Origin: an uncultured Opitutales bacterium
Lineage (GTDB): Bacteria > Verrucomicrobiota > Verrucomicrobiia > Opitutales > Intestinicryptomonadaceae
Length of the DNA stretch: 64,000 nucleotides
Assembly: GCA_944389885.1 (NCBI GenBank)
Contig: CALXNZ010000005.1
Coordinates: 62,001-126,000 of the forward strand
Direction: 5' to 3'
Part shown: one piece after another, positions 55,464-64,000 of the stretch
How the letters are laid out: each line of letters opens with the position of its first letter
Numbering within the stretch: the stretch's first letter is position 1
Program-made: the position numbers and the translations under genes
The notes under the pieces: generated by a model
What the model saw: only the letters and a program-made list of their open reading frames with translations
Databases searched by the model: none
What the model was told of the DNA's origin: nothing

Positions 55464-56864
55464 ATGGAAAAATTTATAAATGACGACTTCCTGTTGGAGG
55501 ACGATTATTCAAAACGCCTCTACCATGAATATGCGGAGAAATTGCCCTTAATAGATTATCATTGCCACCTTGATCCCGAAGAAATAGCTGGAGATAAGAA
55601 GTGGGATAATATAACTCAGATATGGCTTGGTGGTGACCATTATAAATGGCGCGCCATGCGCAGCGACGGCGTGCCGGAAAAATATTGCACCGGAGACGCT
55701 CCCGACCGCGAAAAATTCCAAAAATTTGCCGAGGCAATGCCTCGAATGCTTCGCAATCCAATGTACCATTGGTGCCATTTGGAGCTTGCGCGCTACTTCG
55801 GCATAGACGATGTTTTATTGGACGGCAATACCGCCGAGGAGGTATGGAATAGGGCAAATGCGGCTCTTAAAGACTTGAGCGCGAAATCGCTCATGAAGAT
55901 GAGCAATGTAGAAGCCGTATGTACTACCGACGATCCCACTTCCGATTTGTCCGCCCATAAGCGCATATCCGAGAGCGGCTTTGAGATATCCGTGCGGCCC
56001 ACATTCCGCCCAGATAAAGCCTTTGCAATAGAAAACCACGAAGAATATATCGCTTATTTGGAAAAACTGGAGAAATCCGCAGGAATAGAAATACGCTCTT
56101 ACGACGATCTTCTCACTGCGTTAAAACGCAGGCACGATTATTTTAACGCCCACGGGTGCCGACTTTCCGACTACGGAGTCTCTACTATATGGTTTAAAAA
56201 CGCCTTCTACTACGAAATAGAGGATACTTTTAAAAAGGCGACTTCCAGCAGCGAGCAAATAGCCGCGGACGAAATATTGGCTTTTAAGTCGGCTCTCTTG
56301 CTTGAGTGCGCCGCCATGGATTACGACAGCGGCTGGACGCGCCAAATACATATAGGGCCCATGCGCAATACAAATAGCCGCATGTTTGCGGAGTTGGGCC
56401 CGGATAGCGGATTCGATTCCATAGGGGAATCGAACTATGCGGAGCCGTTGGCTAAACATTTGGATAACTTGAACAGCGCCGGCAAACTCGGGAAAACCGT
56501 TCTCTACAACATCAACCCAAAAGATACCGACATGCTTGCTTCAATGCTTGGAAATTTCCAAAATTCGGACTTTGCCGGAAAAATTCAGCTCGGAAGCGGC
56601 TGGTGGTTCATGGACAATATGGACGGCATGCGCAGGCAGCTCGAAGCGGTTTCGCAGATGTCTTTGCTGGGGAGATTCGTGGGAATGCTCACCGATTCCC
56701 GCTCGTTCCTGTCGTACACGCGGCACGAATATTTCCGCAGGATTTTATGTTCCATACTCGGCTCGGAGATGCGCAGGGGAATTCTTCCTAAGGACTTCGA
56801 CTTGGTAGGAAAACTTGTATCCGACGTTTCGTACGGCAACGCGAAATCGTATTTCGGTTTATAA
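55464..56864 (+). CDS. uxaC: Glucuronate isomerase
   Basis: Isomerises D-glucuronate to D-fructuronate (and D-galacturonate to D-tagaturonate). 466 residues, the usual length. Signatures include LPLIDYHCHLDPEEIA with the metal-binding His-x-His, AVCTTDDPTSDL, and GWTRQIHIGPMRNTNSRMF. The end, SDVSYGNAKSYFGL, is typical. First gene of a six-gene operon for hexuronate use, controlled from the LacI operator directly upstream. Confidence 0.97.
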   Translation: MEKFINDDFLLEDDYSKRLYHEYAEKLPLIDYHCHLDPEEIAGDKKWDNITQIWLGGDHYKWRAMRSDGVPEKYCTGDAPDREKFQKFAEAMPRMLRNPMYHWCHLELARYFGIDDVLLDGNTAEEVWNRANAALKDLSAKSLMKMSNVEAVCTTDDPTSDLSAHKRISESGFEISVRPTFRPDKAFAIENHEEYIAYLEKLEKSAGIEIRSYDDLLTALKRRHDYFNAHGCRLSDYGVSTIWFKNAFYYEIEDTFKKATSSSEQIAADEILAFKSALLLECAAMDYDSGWTRQIHIGPMRNTNSRMFAELGPDSGFDSIGESNYAEPLAKHLDNLNSAGKLGKTVLYNINPKDTDMLASMLGNFQNSDFAGKIQLGSGWWFMDNMDGMRRQLEAVSQMSLLGRFVGMLTDSRSFLSYTRHEYFRRILCSILGSEMRRGILPKDFDLVGKLVSDVSYGNAKSYFGL

Positions 56865-56941
56865 TCCGCTCCCTGAAACTCCTATTGTTCAAGGGCGCAG
56901 ATAGCACAATCATCTCAATTATAGAATGAAAGGACTCAAAA

Positions 56942-58090
56942 ATGGTTAGAATAGCGGTAGTGGGGTTGGGCCCTATAGGTTCACTGCATGTGGACAATAT
57001 TTTGGGGGGTAAAATTGCCGGAGCAACTTTGGCGGCTGTCTGCGAACAGCGCCCGGTAAACGATCCGAAATTCGACGGGGTCAAAATTTACAAAGATTTG
57101 GACGAAATGCTCAAAGCCAAGGACGAGTTTGACGCTGTAATAGTGTCCACTCCGTCTTTCACCCATTATCCCATGGCTAAAAAATGCCTCGAGGCGGGAT
57201 TCCATACGCTTGTGGAAAAACCTATGGCCCTTTGCACTGCCGACGCGGAGGACATCGCCCAAACCGCAAGGCGCAGCGGCAAAATTTGCGCGGTGATGTT
57301 GAACCAGCGCACGACCCCCCTCTACGCCAGAATAAAAGAACTTGTGTCGTCGGGAGAAATAGGCGAGGTAAACCGCGTCTCTTGGACAATGTCTAACTGG
57401 TATCGCCCGGATATATATTTTACGTCGAGTCCGTGGCGCGGAACTTGGAAGGGTGAAGCGGGCGGTGTTCTAATAAACCAGTCCATACACAATATAGATA
57501 TTTGGGCGTGGGTTTTCGGAATGCCCAAGACCGTGAGGGCGTGGTGCAAATATGGAAGGTATCACAATATAGAGGTCGAGGACGAAGTGACATGCGTGAT
57601 GCAGCTTCAAAACGGGGCAAATGCGACTTTTGTGACTTCCACCGGAGAATATCCCGGAGCCAACCGCCTCCTCATAGCCGGAGACAAGGCGTTTATATTG
57701 GCTGAAAACGACAAACTCTCAATCACCCGCTATAAAGACGGCTCCTTGAGCAAATATACCCACGATACAAAATATGTCTTCGGTTCGCCGGATACCGAAA
57801 CATCGGAGGAGTCTTTTAACGACAAAGGTTCGCAGCACGTAGGGGTAGTAGAGAATTTTGTGTCGGCGATAAGGGGTGACGGAAGGCTCGACTATACCGC
57901 TTCCGAAGGCAAAAAATCTCTCGCAATGGCGAATGCCATGCTAATGTCGTCGTGGTTGGGAAGAGACGTGGAGATGCCTTTTGACGACGTCGAATACAAA
58001 CGGCTTCTCGACGAGAAAATTGCAGGATCGAGGTTGCGCGAAAATCCCAAGACGGATTTCATCATAGACTTCAAAAAATCGTTCAAATAG
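56942..58090 (+). CDS. Gfo/Idh/MocA oxidoreductase of the glucuronate operon (1)
   Basis: 382 residues. Rossmann start IAVVGLGPIGSLHVDNIL, catalytic motif LVEKPMALC near residue 100, and the GGVLINQSIHNIDIWAWVFG segment with the family's conserved His. It has a good ribosome site (AAAGGACTC). Being second in the uxaC operon suggests it oxidises a uronic acid, a uronide or a cleaved glycoside, but the exact step is unknown. The next gene, a second Gfo/Idh, starts 4 bases later. Confidence 0.9.
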   Translation: MVRIAVVGLGPIGSLHVDNILGGKIAGATLAAVCEQRPVNDPKFDGVKIYKDLDEMLKAKDEFDAVIVSTPSFTHYPMAKKCLEAGFHTLVEKPMALCTADAEDIAQTARRSGKICAVMLNQRTTPLYARIKELVSSGEIGEVNRVSWTMSNWYRPDIYFTSSPWRGTWKGEAGGVLINQSIHNIDIWAWVFGMPKTVRAWCKYGRYHNIEVEDEVTCVMQLQNGANATFVTSTGEYPGANRLLIAGDKAFILAENDKLSITRYKDGSLSKYTHDTKYVFGSPDTETSEESFNDKGSQHVGVVENFVSAIRGDGRLDYTASEGKKSLAMANAMLMSSWLGRDVEMPFDDVEYKRLLDEKIAGSRLRENPKTDFIIDFKKSFK

Positions 58091-58094
58091 AAAA

Positions 58095-59177
58095 ATGTCC
58101 AAGCACGGAACCGGTTACGACTACGTCCCGGACGGTGCCGCCGTTGAACGCGCCGTCGCCGAGGGTGAACTGAAATTTGCCGCCGCCGGCCTCGACCACG
58201 GGCACATATACGCGCAAACGCAGGGCTTGCTCAATGTAGGCGCCGAGTGCAAGTGGGTATGGGATCCCGACGAAGCCAAGGTAAAAAAATTCTTGGAGAG
58301 ATTCCCGGATGTGGCAGTTGCAGACTCTTTGGAGCGCATACTTGGGGATTCTGAAATAAAACTTGTCGCAAATGCCTCAGTAAACTCGCATAGGTTCGGG
58401 GTCGGAAAAAAAGTTTTGTTGTCGGGCAAGGACTTTTTTGTGGACAAACCTCCGTTTACGACGCTCTCCCAGCTGGAGGAGGCTCGCGGATTGGTTGCAG
58501 CCACCGGGCGCAAGTACATGCCTTATTACGCTGAGCGCGTGCACAACGAAGCCGCGGAATACGCCGGACAACTGATAAAAGACGGTAAAATCGGCAGAGT
58601 TTTGCAGGTGCTGATTCTGGCGCCGCACCGCCTTTCAAAGTTCGCAAGGCCGGATTGGTTCTTTAATCGCGCCGAATACGGAGGGATACTTTGCGATATC
58701 GGTTCGCATCAATTCGAGCAGTTTCTGGAATTTTCAGGTTCCGACTCCGCTGTGATAAAATCGGCGCGAGTGGCGAATATGAACAATCCGGATACGCCCG
58801 GCCTGCAGGATTTCGGTGAGGCTCTTGTGGAGCTGTCGAGCGGGGCTTCCGGGTATTGCAGGGTGGATTGGTTTACACCTGACGGGCTTCCCGTTTGGGG
58901 TGACGGCAGAACTTTTATTCTGGGTACGGAGGGATACATAGAAATAAGAAAGTACATAGATTATTCGGTGGAGGGGAATCCTCCGCAGACACTCTATTGG
59001 TGTGACGGCAAAGATGTTAAAAGAGTGGATTGTCTGGGTATGGGCTTCCCGTTCTTTTCTAAATTTGCGCGCGATGTCGTTGACCGCACTGAAACGGCTA
59101 TGACTCAGAAACACGCTTTCGCCGCGGCGGAACTTGCTCTGTTGGCCCAAAAGGCCGCCGAGGAATCCGCGGGTTAA
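58095..59177 (+). CDS. Gfo/Idh/MocA oxidoreductase of the glucuronate operon (2)
   Basis: 360 residues, of the more divergent branch. The Rossmann part begins about residue 27 (FAAAGLDHGHIYAQTQGL) and has a changed glycine motif. The catalytic motif is FFVDKPPFTTL in place of EKP, still with the lysine. GGILCDIGSHQFEQFLEFSG is the family's conserved region. It lies 4 bases after the other Gfo/Idh, so the two are likely made together, possibly as a pair. Confidence 0.85.
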   Translation: MSKHGTGYDYVPDGAAVERAVAEGELKFAAAGLDHGHIYAQTQGLLNVGAECKWVWDPDEAKVKKFLERFPDVAVADSLERILGDSEIKLVANASVNSHRFGVGKKVLLSGKDFFVDKPPFTTLSQLEEARGLVAATGRKYMPYYAERVHNEAAEYAGQLIKDGKIGRVLQVLILAPHRLSKFARPDWFFNRAEYGGILCDIGSHQFEQFLEFSGSDSAVIKSARVANMNNPDTPGLQDFGEALVELSSGASGYCRVDWFTPDGLPVWGDGRTFILGTEGYIEIRKYIDYSVEGNPPQTLYWCDGKDVKRVDCLGMGFPFFSKFARDVVDRTETAMTQKHAFAAAELALLAQKAAEESAG

Positions 59178-59224
59178 CAAGCTATTATTAAAACATAAAA
59201 TAACTTAAAATATCTTAATGCCAT

Positions 59225-60958
59225 ATGGAAACAAAACTTGAAAACCCACAGCTTGAAGTCCAGCGCCAGCAGATTGTAGCGGCGAGAAAAAAAGGAATTT
59301 TACCCACTTTGGGGGTGTTCGCAAAGTTCTCCGGCCCGGGGTGGCTGCAGAGCGCAACAACTCTCGGAGGGGGCTCTTTGGCGTCCGCCTTGTACCTTGG
59401 GGTTCTCGGGGGGTTCGGGTTTATGTGGCTCCAGCCTTTTGCAATGATATTGGGCATAATAATGCTCGCGGCGATATCCTATGTGACTCTTTCAATATCT
59501 GCCCGGCCTATGGTCGAGGTAAATAAACAGATAAGCCCGCTGCTTGGCTACGGTTGGGCGATAGGTTCGCTCTTGGCATGTCTGGTGTTTGCGTGGCCCC
59601 AGTTCGCGCTTGGGGTTGCGGCCGTCACGCAGAATATTACGGTTGCGCACGGCCCTGTAAGTCTGGCAGAGGAGGTCATTATAACGGCGGTTTTCTTTGC
59701 TGTGGCTATGGCAATGGTTGTAATGTATTCCATAGGTGGCAAGGGGGTAAAATTCTTTGAGCGCATAATAAAGCTTTCGGTTGCAACTATAGTTGTCTGC
59801 TTTTTCGGCGTGGTGGCGTGCCTAACCTTTACTGGGGAAATAAGTTGGGCCGGGGTTATGGCGGGTTTTGTTCCCGATTTCTCAATCCTATCAAGGCCGT
59901 CGGCCGATTTTATGGAGTACATAGACAAGCTCTCGGCCGGTGGAAAAACATTCTGGAGCAATATGATAGTTTCTCAACAGCGCGATGTGGTAATTTCGGC
60001 TGCAGCAATGGCTGTCGGGATAAATATGACTTTTCTCTTCCCTTATTCAATGTTGAAAAAAGGCTGGAACAAGGATTTTAGAGGCTTGGCGATTTTCGAC
60101 CTTTCAACGGGGCTTTTTATACCATTCCTGATTGCGACGTCCTGCATAGTGATTGCTTCGGCGTCGCAATTCCACGCTAAACCCGCGGACGGCTTGGCGG
60201 AATCTAAAATGGTCGCGGGAGCTTTAGTTCCTGCTGTTGTGGAGGGAAAAGAATTGGCGCCGGCAAGGAATCTTATTCCTGGATACATAGAGCTTCTCGA
60301 TAAACGCATATGCGATAAGGACGGCATATCGCCTCAAGAGTTCTCAAAACTTTCAGTGGAAGCTAAAGACAATGCCCGCAACTCTTTGGATATGCAGGAG
60401 CGCCTCATGGCCGCTATGCTTGTTAAGCGCGACGCCTCAAATTTGTCGGAGACGCTCGAGCCACTCGTGGGCGAAACTGCGGCCCGATACATATTCGGTT
60501 TTGGCGTGCTCGGCATGGCGATAAACGCAGTGTTGATGAATATGCTAATTTGCGGACTATGCTTTGCGGAGGTTCTCGGCAAGAAAGGGGCGGCTTGGAA
60601 CATAGCCGGCTCAATGCTCATAGCGTTAAGCGCGATAGCTTCGGTATTCTTCAAGGGCGCGAGAATGTGGCTTGTCATATATGCTGGCGTAATAGCGGCG
60701 GTCTTATTGCCCATAGCGTACGGGGCATTCTTCCTCATAATGAACAACCGCAGAATTTTGGGAGAAAACGCCCCAAAGGGCGTTGGGCGGCTGGTATGGA
60801 ACATTTTGATGGCGTGCTCTCTCATAGCAAGTTCTGTCGCCAGTATTTGGGTTTTGTACAACAAAATCGGATTGGTGGGACCCGTTATATTCTTCGCGTT
60901 CTTGGTGTTGGCTTTGATATCCTACGCGCTGAAACAGCGCTCCGCCGCAAAAAAGTAA
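59225..60958 (+). CDS. NRAMP-related transporter lacking the metal-binding motifs
   Basis: 577 residues with about 11-12 membrane helices. The N-terminal FSGPGWLQSATTLGGGSLAS (residues 36-54) aligns with TM1 of NRAMP transporters, but the metal-binding DPGN is replaced by TLGGG. In TM6, the MPH motif is replaced by VGINMTFLFPYS (264-275). A soluble loop of about 100 residues lies between about residues 310 and 420. The family is SLC11-like; without the metal ligands, metal transport is unlikely. Its place in a glucuronate operon with no other transporter makes a sugar acid a possible substrate, which is inference. Confidence 0.8.
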   Translation: METKLENPQLEVQRQQIVAARKKGILPTLGVFAKFSGPGWLQSATTLGGGSLASALYLGVLGGFGFMWLQPFAMILGIIMLAAISYVTLSISARPMVEVNKQISPLLGYGWAIGSLLACLVFAWPQFALGVAAVTQNITVAHGPVSLAEEVIITAVFFAVAMAMVVMYSIGGKGVKFFERIIKLSVATIVVCFFGVVACLTFTGEISWAGVMAGFVPDFSILSRPSADFMEYIDKLSAGGKTFWSNMIVSQQRDVVISAAAMAVGINMTFLFPYSMLKKGWNKDFRGLAIFDLSTGLFIPFLIATSCIVIASASQFHAKPADGLAESKMVAGALVPAVVEGKELAPARNLIPGYIELLDKRICDKDGISPQEFSKLSVEAKDNARNSLDMQERLMAAMLVKRDASNLSETLEPLVGETAARYIFGFGVLGMAINAVLMNMLICGLCFAEVLGKKGAAWNIAGSMLIALSAIASVFFKGARMWLVIYAGVIAAVLLPIAYGAFFLIMNNRRILGENAPKGVGRLVWNILMACSLIASSVASIWVLYNKIGLVGPVIFFAFLVLALISYALKQRSAAKK

Positions 60959-60974
60959 TATTATTGCATTTGAA

Positions 60975-61793
60975 ATGAAAAATAAATTATTCGATATAAC
61001 CGACAAGGTCATAGTGGTAAGCGGAGCCACCGGCGTGCTCGCCGGCGGAGTTGCCCGCTACCTTGCCGACAACGGAGCGCGCGTAGTGTTCTTGGGCAGA
61101 AACGCCCAGAAACTCGAAGAAGCCGGGCGCTTTTTAGAAGCCAATGGATACGACGGCCTCGTGTGCTCTTGCGACGTCTTGGACAGGACCGCAGTGGAGG
61201 TTGTGAGGGAATCTGTCTTAAAGCGTTGGGGCAGGGTTGACGTACTGGTAAACGGAGCCGGCGGCAATATGGCCGGGGCTGTGATACAGCCGGATCAGAG
61301 CTTTTTCGATCTTGATGTCGAGGCTTGGAATTCGGTATTTTCCTTGAATCTCCGCGGGACATTGATTCCGACATTGGTATTCGGAAAATGCTTTGAGTCC
61401 GAAAAGAAGGGTTGTATTGTGAATTTTTCGTCGATGTCGGCGCAGCAGGTCATAACGCGCGTATTGGGCTATTCCAACGCAAAGGCGGCGGTTGACAATT
61501 TGACTAAATGGCTTGCGGTGGAGTTTGCGAAGAAAATCGGCGAGGGCGTGCGCGTAAATGCGGTAGCTCCGGGCTTTTTTATAAGCGAACAAAATAGGAC
61601 GCTCTTGACCAATCCCGACGGCTCGTTGACTTCTCGCGGCCACGATATAATAAAGAATACGCCGTTCGGCAGATTCGGCGAATCGGAAGAAGTGTGCGGC
61701 GCAGTCCACTACCTGTGTTCCGATGCCTCCAAATTCGTGACTGGAACGGTGCTCGCAATAGACGGCGGGTTCTCCTGCTTTTCGGGGGTTTAG
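60975..61793 (+). CDS. SDR oxidoreductase, probable D-mannonate/fructuronate reductase
   Basis: 272 residues. The NAD-binding glycine motif is GATGVLAGGVARYL, the NAG-type motif is VNGAGGN, and the catalytic residues are Ser (FSSMSAQQ) and the YSNAK Tyr/Lys pair near residue 160. The end carries VLAIDGGFSCFSG. In the order uxaC, SDR, uxuA, the missing step is fructuronate to mannonate, so this SDR probably replaces the classical UxuB, which belongs to another family. Confidence 0.88.
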   Translation: MKNKLFDITDKVIVVSGATGVLAGGVARYLADNGARVVFLGRNAQKLEEAGRFLEANGYDGLVCSCDVLDRTAVEVVRESVLKRWGRVDVLVNGAGGNMAGAVIQPDQSFFDLDVEAWNSVFSLNLRGTLIPTLVFGKCFESEKKGCIVNFSSMSAQQVITRVLGYSNAKAAVDNLTKWLAVEFAKKIGEGVRVNAVAPGFFISEQNRTLLTNPDGSLTSRGHDIIKNTPFGRFGESEEVCGAVHYLCSDASKFVTGTVLAIDGGFSCFSGV

Positions 61794-61820
61794 ATTCGGC
61801 TTTTCAGATGGGAGGTTTCT

Positions 61821-63023
61821 ATGCTCCAAATGTTGAAGGAAGGTTTCAGGTGGTACGGGGACAAGGATTGCGTGCCGTTGTCGCATATACGCCAGAGCGG
61901 GGCTCAAAGCGTATTTAGCTCGCTTCACGACATACCTTACGGAGAAGTGTGGCCCGTGGAGGCTATAAAATCGCATCAGGAGAAAATCGCGAAATACGGC
62001 CTTGAATGGGATACGGTGGAGTCAGTGCCGGTCTCGGAGGACATAAAATTGCGCAAAGGGGACTATTTGCGCCACATTGAAAATTACAAACAAACCATAC
62101 GCAATCTCGCCGAGTGCGGCATAAAAAACATCATATATAATTTTATGCCCGTACTCGATTGGATCCGCACTGATTTGCATTATCTTCTTCCCGACGGCTC
62201 CCGATGCCTGCGCTTCGACCCTGTCCAATTTGCGGCTTTCGACCTTTTTATACTCGAAAGGGAATCTGCAAAATCGGAGTATTCTGCGGATATGCAAAGC
62301 AAGGCCCGGAAGTTCTTCGACTCCCTCGGCGCGGCTCAAAAAAAATCTTTTGAAAGGTCAATAATAGACGTCTTTCCCGGTTGTAAAATGGGCTTGGAGA
62401 TAGAAGATGTTCGCAAGATGTTGTCTAAATACGACGGTATCGACGCGCCAAAACTTAAGGAGCATCTCTACCTTTTCCTAAAAGAGGTTGCGCCCGTAGC
62501 GGAAGAATGCGGCTCAATATTGGCGATACATCCGGACGATCCGCCTTTTGCTGTATTGGGATTGCCGCGCATAGCCTCGCGCCTTGAGGATTTCCAGGAA
62601 TTGTTTGAGGCATGTCCGTCAAAAGCCAATACAATATGTTTTTGCACGGGTTCGCTGAGCGCCGGGATTCAGAATAAGCTCGACGATATGGCCGTAAAGC
62701 TCGCCGACAGAATTTATATTGCCCATTTGCGCAGTACTCAGGTAGAGCCCGACGGCAGCTTTTTTGAAGCAGGACATTTGGAGGGTAGGGTTCCTATGGC
62801 GCGCGTGGTGAACACGCTTCTTAAAATTCAGGAAAAGCGTCTGGCCTCTGGGGGCAATCGCATAGTATTTCGTCCCGACCATGGCCGCGAAATGGCTGAC
62901 GATTTGCAAAAACCTCCCGCGGATAATCCCGGCTATTCCTATATAGGGCGCATGAAAGGTCTTGCCGAAATACGCGGTCTTGAGCGCGGAATTATAGCCG
63001 CTTCCGACGGAACTTTGTCTTAG
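61821..63023 (+). CDS. uxuA: Mannonate dehydratase
   Basis: Dehydrates D-mannonate to 2-keto-3-deoxygluconate. 400 residues. The family segments are FRWYGDKDCVPLSHIRQSG, LHDIPYGEVW, NLAECGIKNIIYNFMPVLDW, AIHPDDPPFAVLGLPRI, and FLRSTQ-like IAHLRSTQVEPDG. The start ATG follows GGGAGG. It is the last gene of the operon, with a terminator right after. KdgK and KdgA, which finish the pathway, are not in the window. Confidence 0.97.
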   Translation: MLQMLKEGFRWYGDKDCVPLSHIRQSGAQSVFSSLHDIPYGEVWPVEAIKSHQEKIAKYGLEWDTVESVPVSEDIKLRKGDYLRHIENYKQTIRNLAECGIKNIIYNFMPVLDWIRTDLHYLLPDGSRCLRFDPVQFAAFDLFILERESAKSEYSADMQSKARKFFDSLGAAQKKSFERSIIDVFPGCKMGLEIEDVRKMLSKYDGIDAPKLKEHLYLFLKEVAPVAEECGSILAIHPDDPPFAVLGLPRIASRLEDFQELFEACPSKANTICFCTGSLSAGIQNKLDDMAVKLADRIYIAHLRSTQVEPDGSFFEAGHLEGRVPMARVVNTLLKIQEKRLASGGNRIVFRPDHGREMADDLQKPPADNPGYSYIGRMKGLAEIRGLERGIIAASDGTLS

Positions 63024-63042
63024 AGATTTCTATCCGGAAAAT

Positions 63043-63081
63043 AAAAAGCGCGCAATTCTTAAATGAATGCGCGTTTTTTTT
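63043..63081 (+). terminator. Terminator of the glucuronate operon
   Basis: Stem CGCGCA / TGCGCG flanked by A and T runs that extend the pairing, ending in seven T, 20 bases after the uxuA stop. Confidence 0.85.
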
Positions 63082-63113
63082 GATATGCCGCATTGATTCT
63101 CTCTTGTAATTAT

Positions 63114-63144
63114 AAAAAAAAGAGCGCGGTAGAATCCCGTGCTC
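63114..63144 (-). terminator. Terminator of the small protein gene at 63154
   Basis: Stem GAGCGCGG / CCGTGCTC with one mismatch; on the minus strand it runs into eight T. It begins 10 bases after the stop codon. Confidence 0.75.
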
Positions 63145-63153
63145 CTCGAATTT

Positions 63154-63378
63154 TTACGCCCTTCGTATTTTCTTCCGCGAGGCGCGCCATTTGTCGCGGT
63201 GCTTCATAATCCAGTCGAGAAGGGCTCGTTCATATCCGATATCGTGGCCGGCTTTTTCAGATTCAAGCCATTTGTGCCTTAAGATTTCCTCGCGTTCGGC
63301 CAGAAATTCTTGATATACGCTGGAACGCTGAATAGGCATCTCCGCAACTTCGGATTCTGCTAATTTACGCCTTTTCAT
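63154..63378 (-). CDS. Small conserved-looking basic protein, 74 aa
   Basis: 74 residues, not recognised as a named family. Charged and helical, rich in Arg, Lys and Glu, with an aromatic core (EILRHKWLESEKAGHDIGY and ALLDWIMKHRDKWRASRK). No signal peptide or membrane helix. It has its own terminator and no ribosome binding site that stands out. It may bind nucleic acid or the ribosome, but there is no direct evidence. Confidence 0.65.
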   Translation of the reverse strand: MKRRKLAESEVAEMPIQRSSVYQEFLAEREEILRHKWLESEKAGHDIGYERALLDWIMKHRDKWRASRKKIRRA

Positions 63379-64000
63379 ACTAAGTGCTTATTAAATTATC
63401 TAAAGTTTGGTAAATAGTTTTTTTCAGGCAAGCAAATTTCGCTTTCAGGTTTTTTGTCTTGCAAGATTTATTTTGTTCCATGCGCAATGGCTCCGCTTTT
63501 GCGGCCTTAGTTTTGACGCGCATGGATTGGCATCGGGATTTTTCATTTTTTCACATTCGTAGATATTATATGTTATTTTACTGTAATAAAATTTTTTATA
63601 TTATTAAATAATTCTATGCAAAATTCGCATCTTTTCCAGAGAATGGCCTGCCGCAGGGCGTTTTTTATAGGCGATATTCCGTTTTGCGGGCTTTAAATAT
63701 GCAACAGCGTCCAGAAGTCGCGCAGGAAAGATAATTCTTTATGACGGGGAAACGCCATTCAAAGGAGATTGCAATTAGAGTTTTGCGTAGATTGGATTTC
63801 TGTAAAAAGAAATGCGGCATAGATTTTATATTGACAGTGTTTTTTTTAGAGATTGGGCTTCAAAAAAAATAAAAATTTTATTTAAGTAAAAAATAAACTA
63901 CCGATAAAATATGGGCCGGCAGTTTGCAGGAGGGTATGCGGAATACCGCATAAATAAAGGAATTAGAGCTCTTTTATGAGGCGTGCGGGGTTTCGCATAA
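63379..64000. other. AT-rich region without a clear gene
   Basis: No convincing protein gene. A small frame lies at 63741-63872, listed separately. A hairpin TATGCGG / CCGCATA lies at 63935-63952, and TGCG / CGCA at 63984-63997 repeats part of it. The long A/T runs suggest an intergenic regulatory region leading to a gene beyond the right edge. Confidence 0.5.
63741..63872 (+). CDS. Possible small protein, 43 aa
   Basis: A 43-codon frame with AGGAAAG about 10 bases upstream of the ATG. The peptide starts TGKRHSKEIAIRVLRRLDFC, is basic at the N-terminus and hydrophobic in the middle (DFILTVFFLEIGL). It lies in AT-rich DNA and may be a chance frame. Confidence 0.22.
   Translation: MTGKRHSKEIAIRVLRRLDFCKKKCGIDFILTVFFLEIGLQKK

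Noticed and set aside
61218-61976. 252-codon minus-strand frame over the SDR and uxuA start
   Set aside because: Opposes two well-supported enzymes; no domain.

Overview
The window looks like a chromosomal segment of a heterotrophic Verrucomicrobiota bacterium, probably class Opitutae and plausibly gut- or host-associated. This is inference from gene content: a surface protein with a PEP-CTERM tail, squalene-hopene cyclase, several Gfo/Idh/MocA oxidoreductases, secreted beta-helix glycosidases, exported TIM-barrel lipoproteins and a GAP1-type GTPase system. No rRNA, tRNA, CRISPR array, insertion sequence or prophage was seen.

Layout. 1-3.9 kb: the 5' part of a HAD phosphatase gene (cut by the left edge), enolase and a Gfo/Idh oxidoreductase. 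3.9-7.4 kb: an unrecognised secreted protein divergent from a secreted glycosidase-like protein. 7.6-14.6 kb: an ECF sigma factor divergent from a tightly coupled four-gene operon. That operon encodes an FHA-like/zinc-ribbon/P-loop GTPase resembling DO-GTPase2, a GAP1-N2 protein with a membrane anchor, a 918-residue membrane coiled-coil protein and a GYF_2 membrane protein. It is the best candidate for a poorly described system here. 14.7-19 kb: NAD kinase, a BrkB/YihY membrane protein, PdxH, and a HAD phosphatase divergent from a D-lyxose isomerase that has a perfect 16-bp operator-like palindrome. 19-22.6 kb: an ABC-2 exporter coupled to a TPR membrane protein, acylphosphatase, and an exported FKBP. 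22.8-27 kb: a PEP-CTERM protein, a DUF268 protein and CarA. 27-29.6 kb: a DRE-TIM aldolase-like enzyme and rpsP-trmD-rplS with rimM missing. 29.8-37 kb: a GH110-like glycosidase, a Sel1 protein, PurC, two unknowns, an M23 peptidase and an outer-membrane barrel. 37.2-43.9 kb: a metallophosphoesterase, a nagB / Gfo / PIG-L deacetylase amino-sugar cluster, a GH28-like protein and a TIM-barrel lipoprotein. 44-50.5 kb (minus strand): a MacA / MacB-ATPase / MacB-permease / NodT tripartite exporter, a phosphoribosyltransferase, a C_GCAxxG_C_C protein and RNase PH. 50.6-54.3 kb: a HAD phosphatase, squalene-hopene cyclase and a sugar transferase. 54.3-63 kb: a LacI regulator divergent from a glucuronate operon (uxaC, two Gfo/Idh, a NRAMP-like transporter, an SDR, uxuA). 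63-64 kb: a small conserved-looking protein gene and about 600 bp of AT-rich, apparently non-coding DNA.

How the genes work together. The clearest pathway is glucuronate catabolism: UxaC makes fructuronate, the SDR probably reduces it to mannonate, and UxuA dehydrates that to 2-keto-3-deoxygluconate. A LacI-type operator lies between the -35 and -10 elements of the uxaC promoter. The glycosidases, the nagB cluster and the lyxose isomerase fit growth on complex, possibly host-derived, glycans. The sugar transferase and PEP-CTERM protein point to an extracellular polysaccharide/surface system whose exosortase is not in this window.
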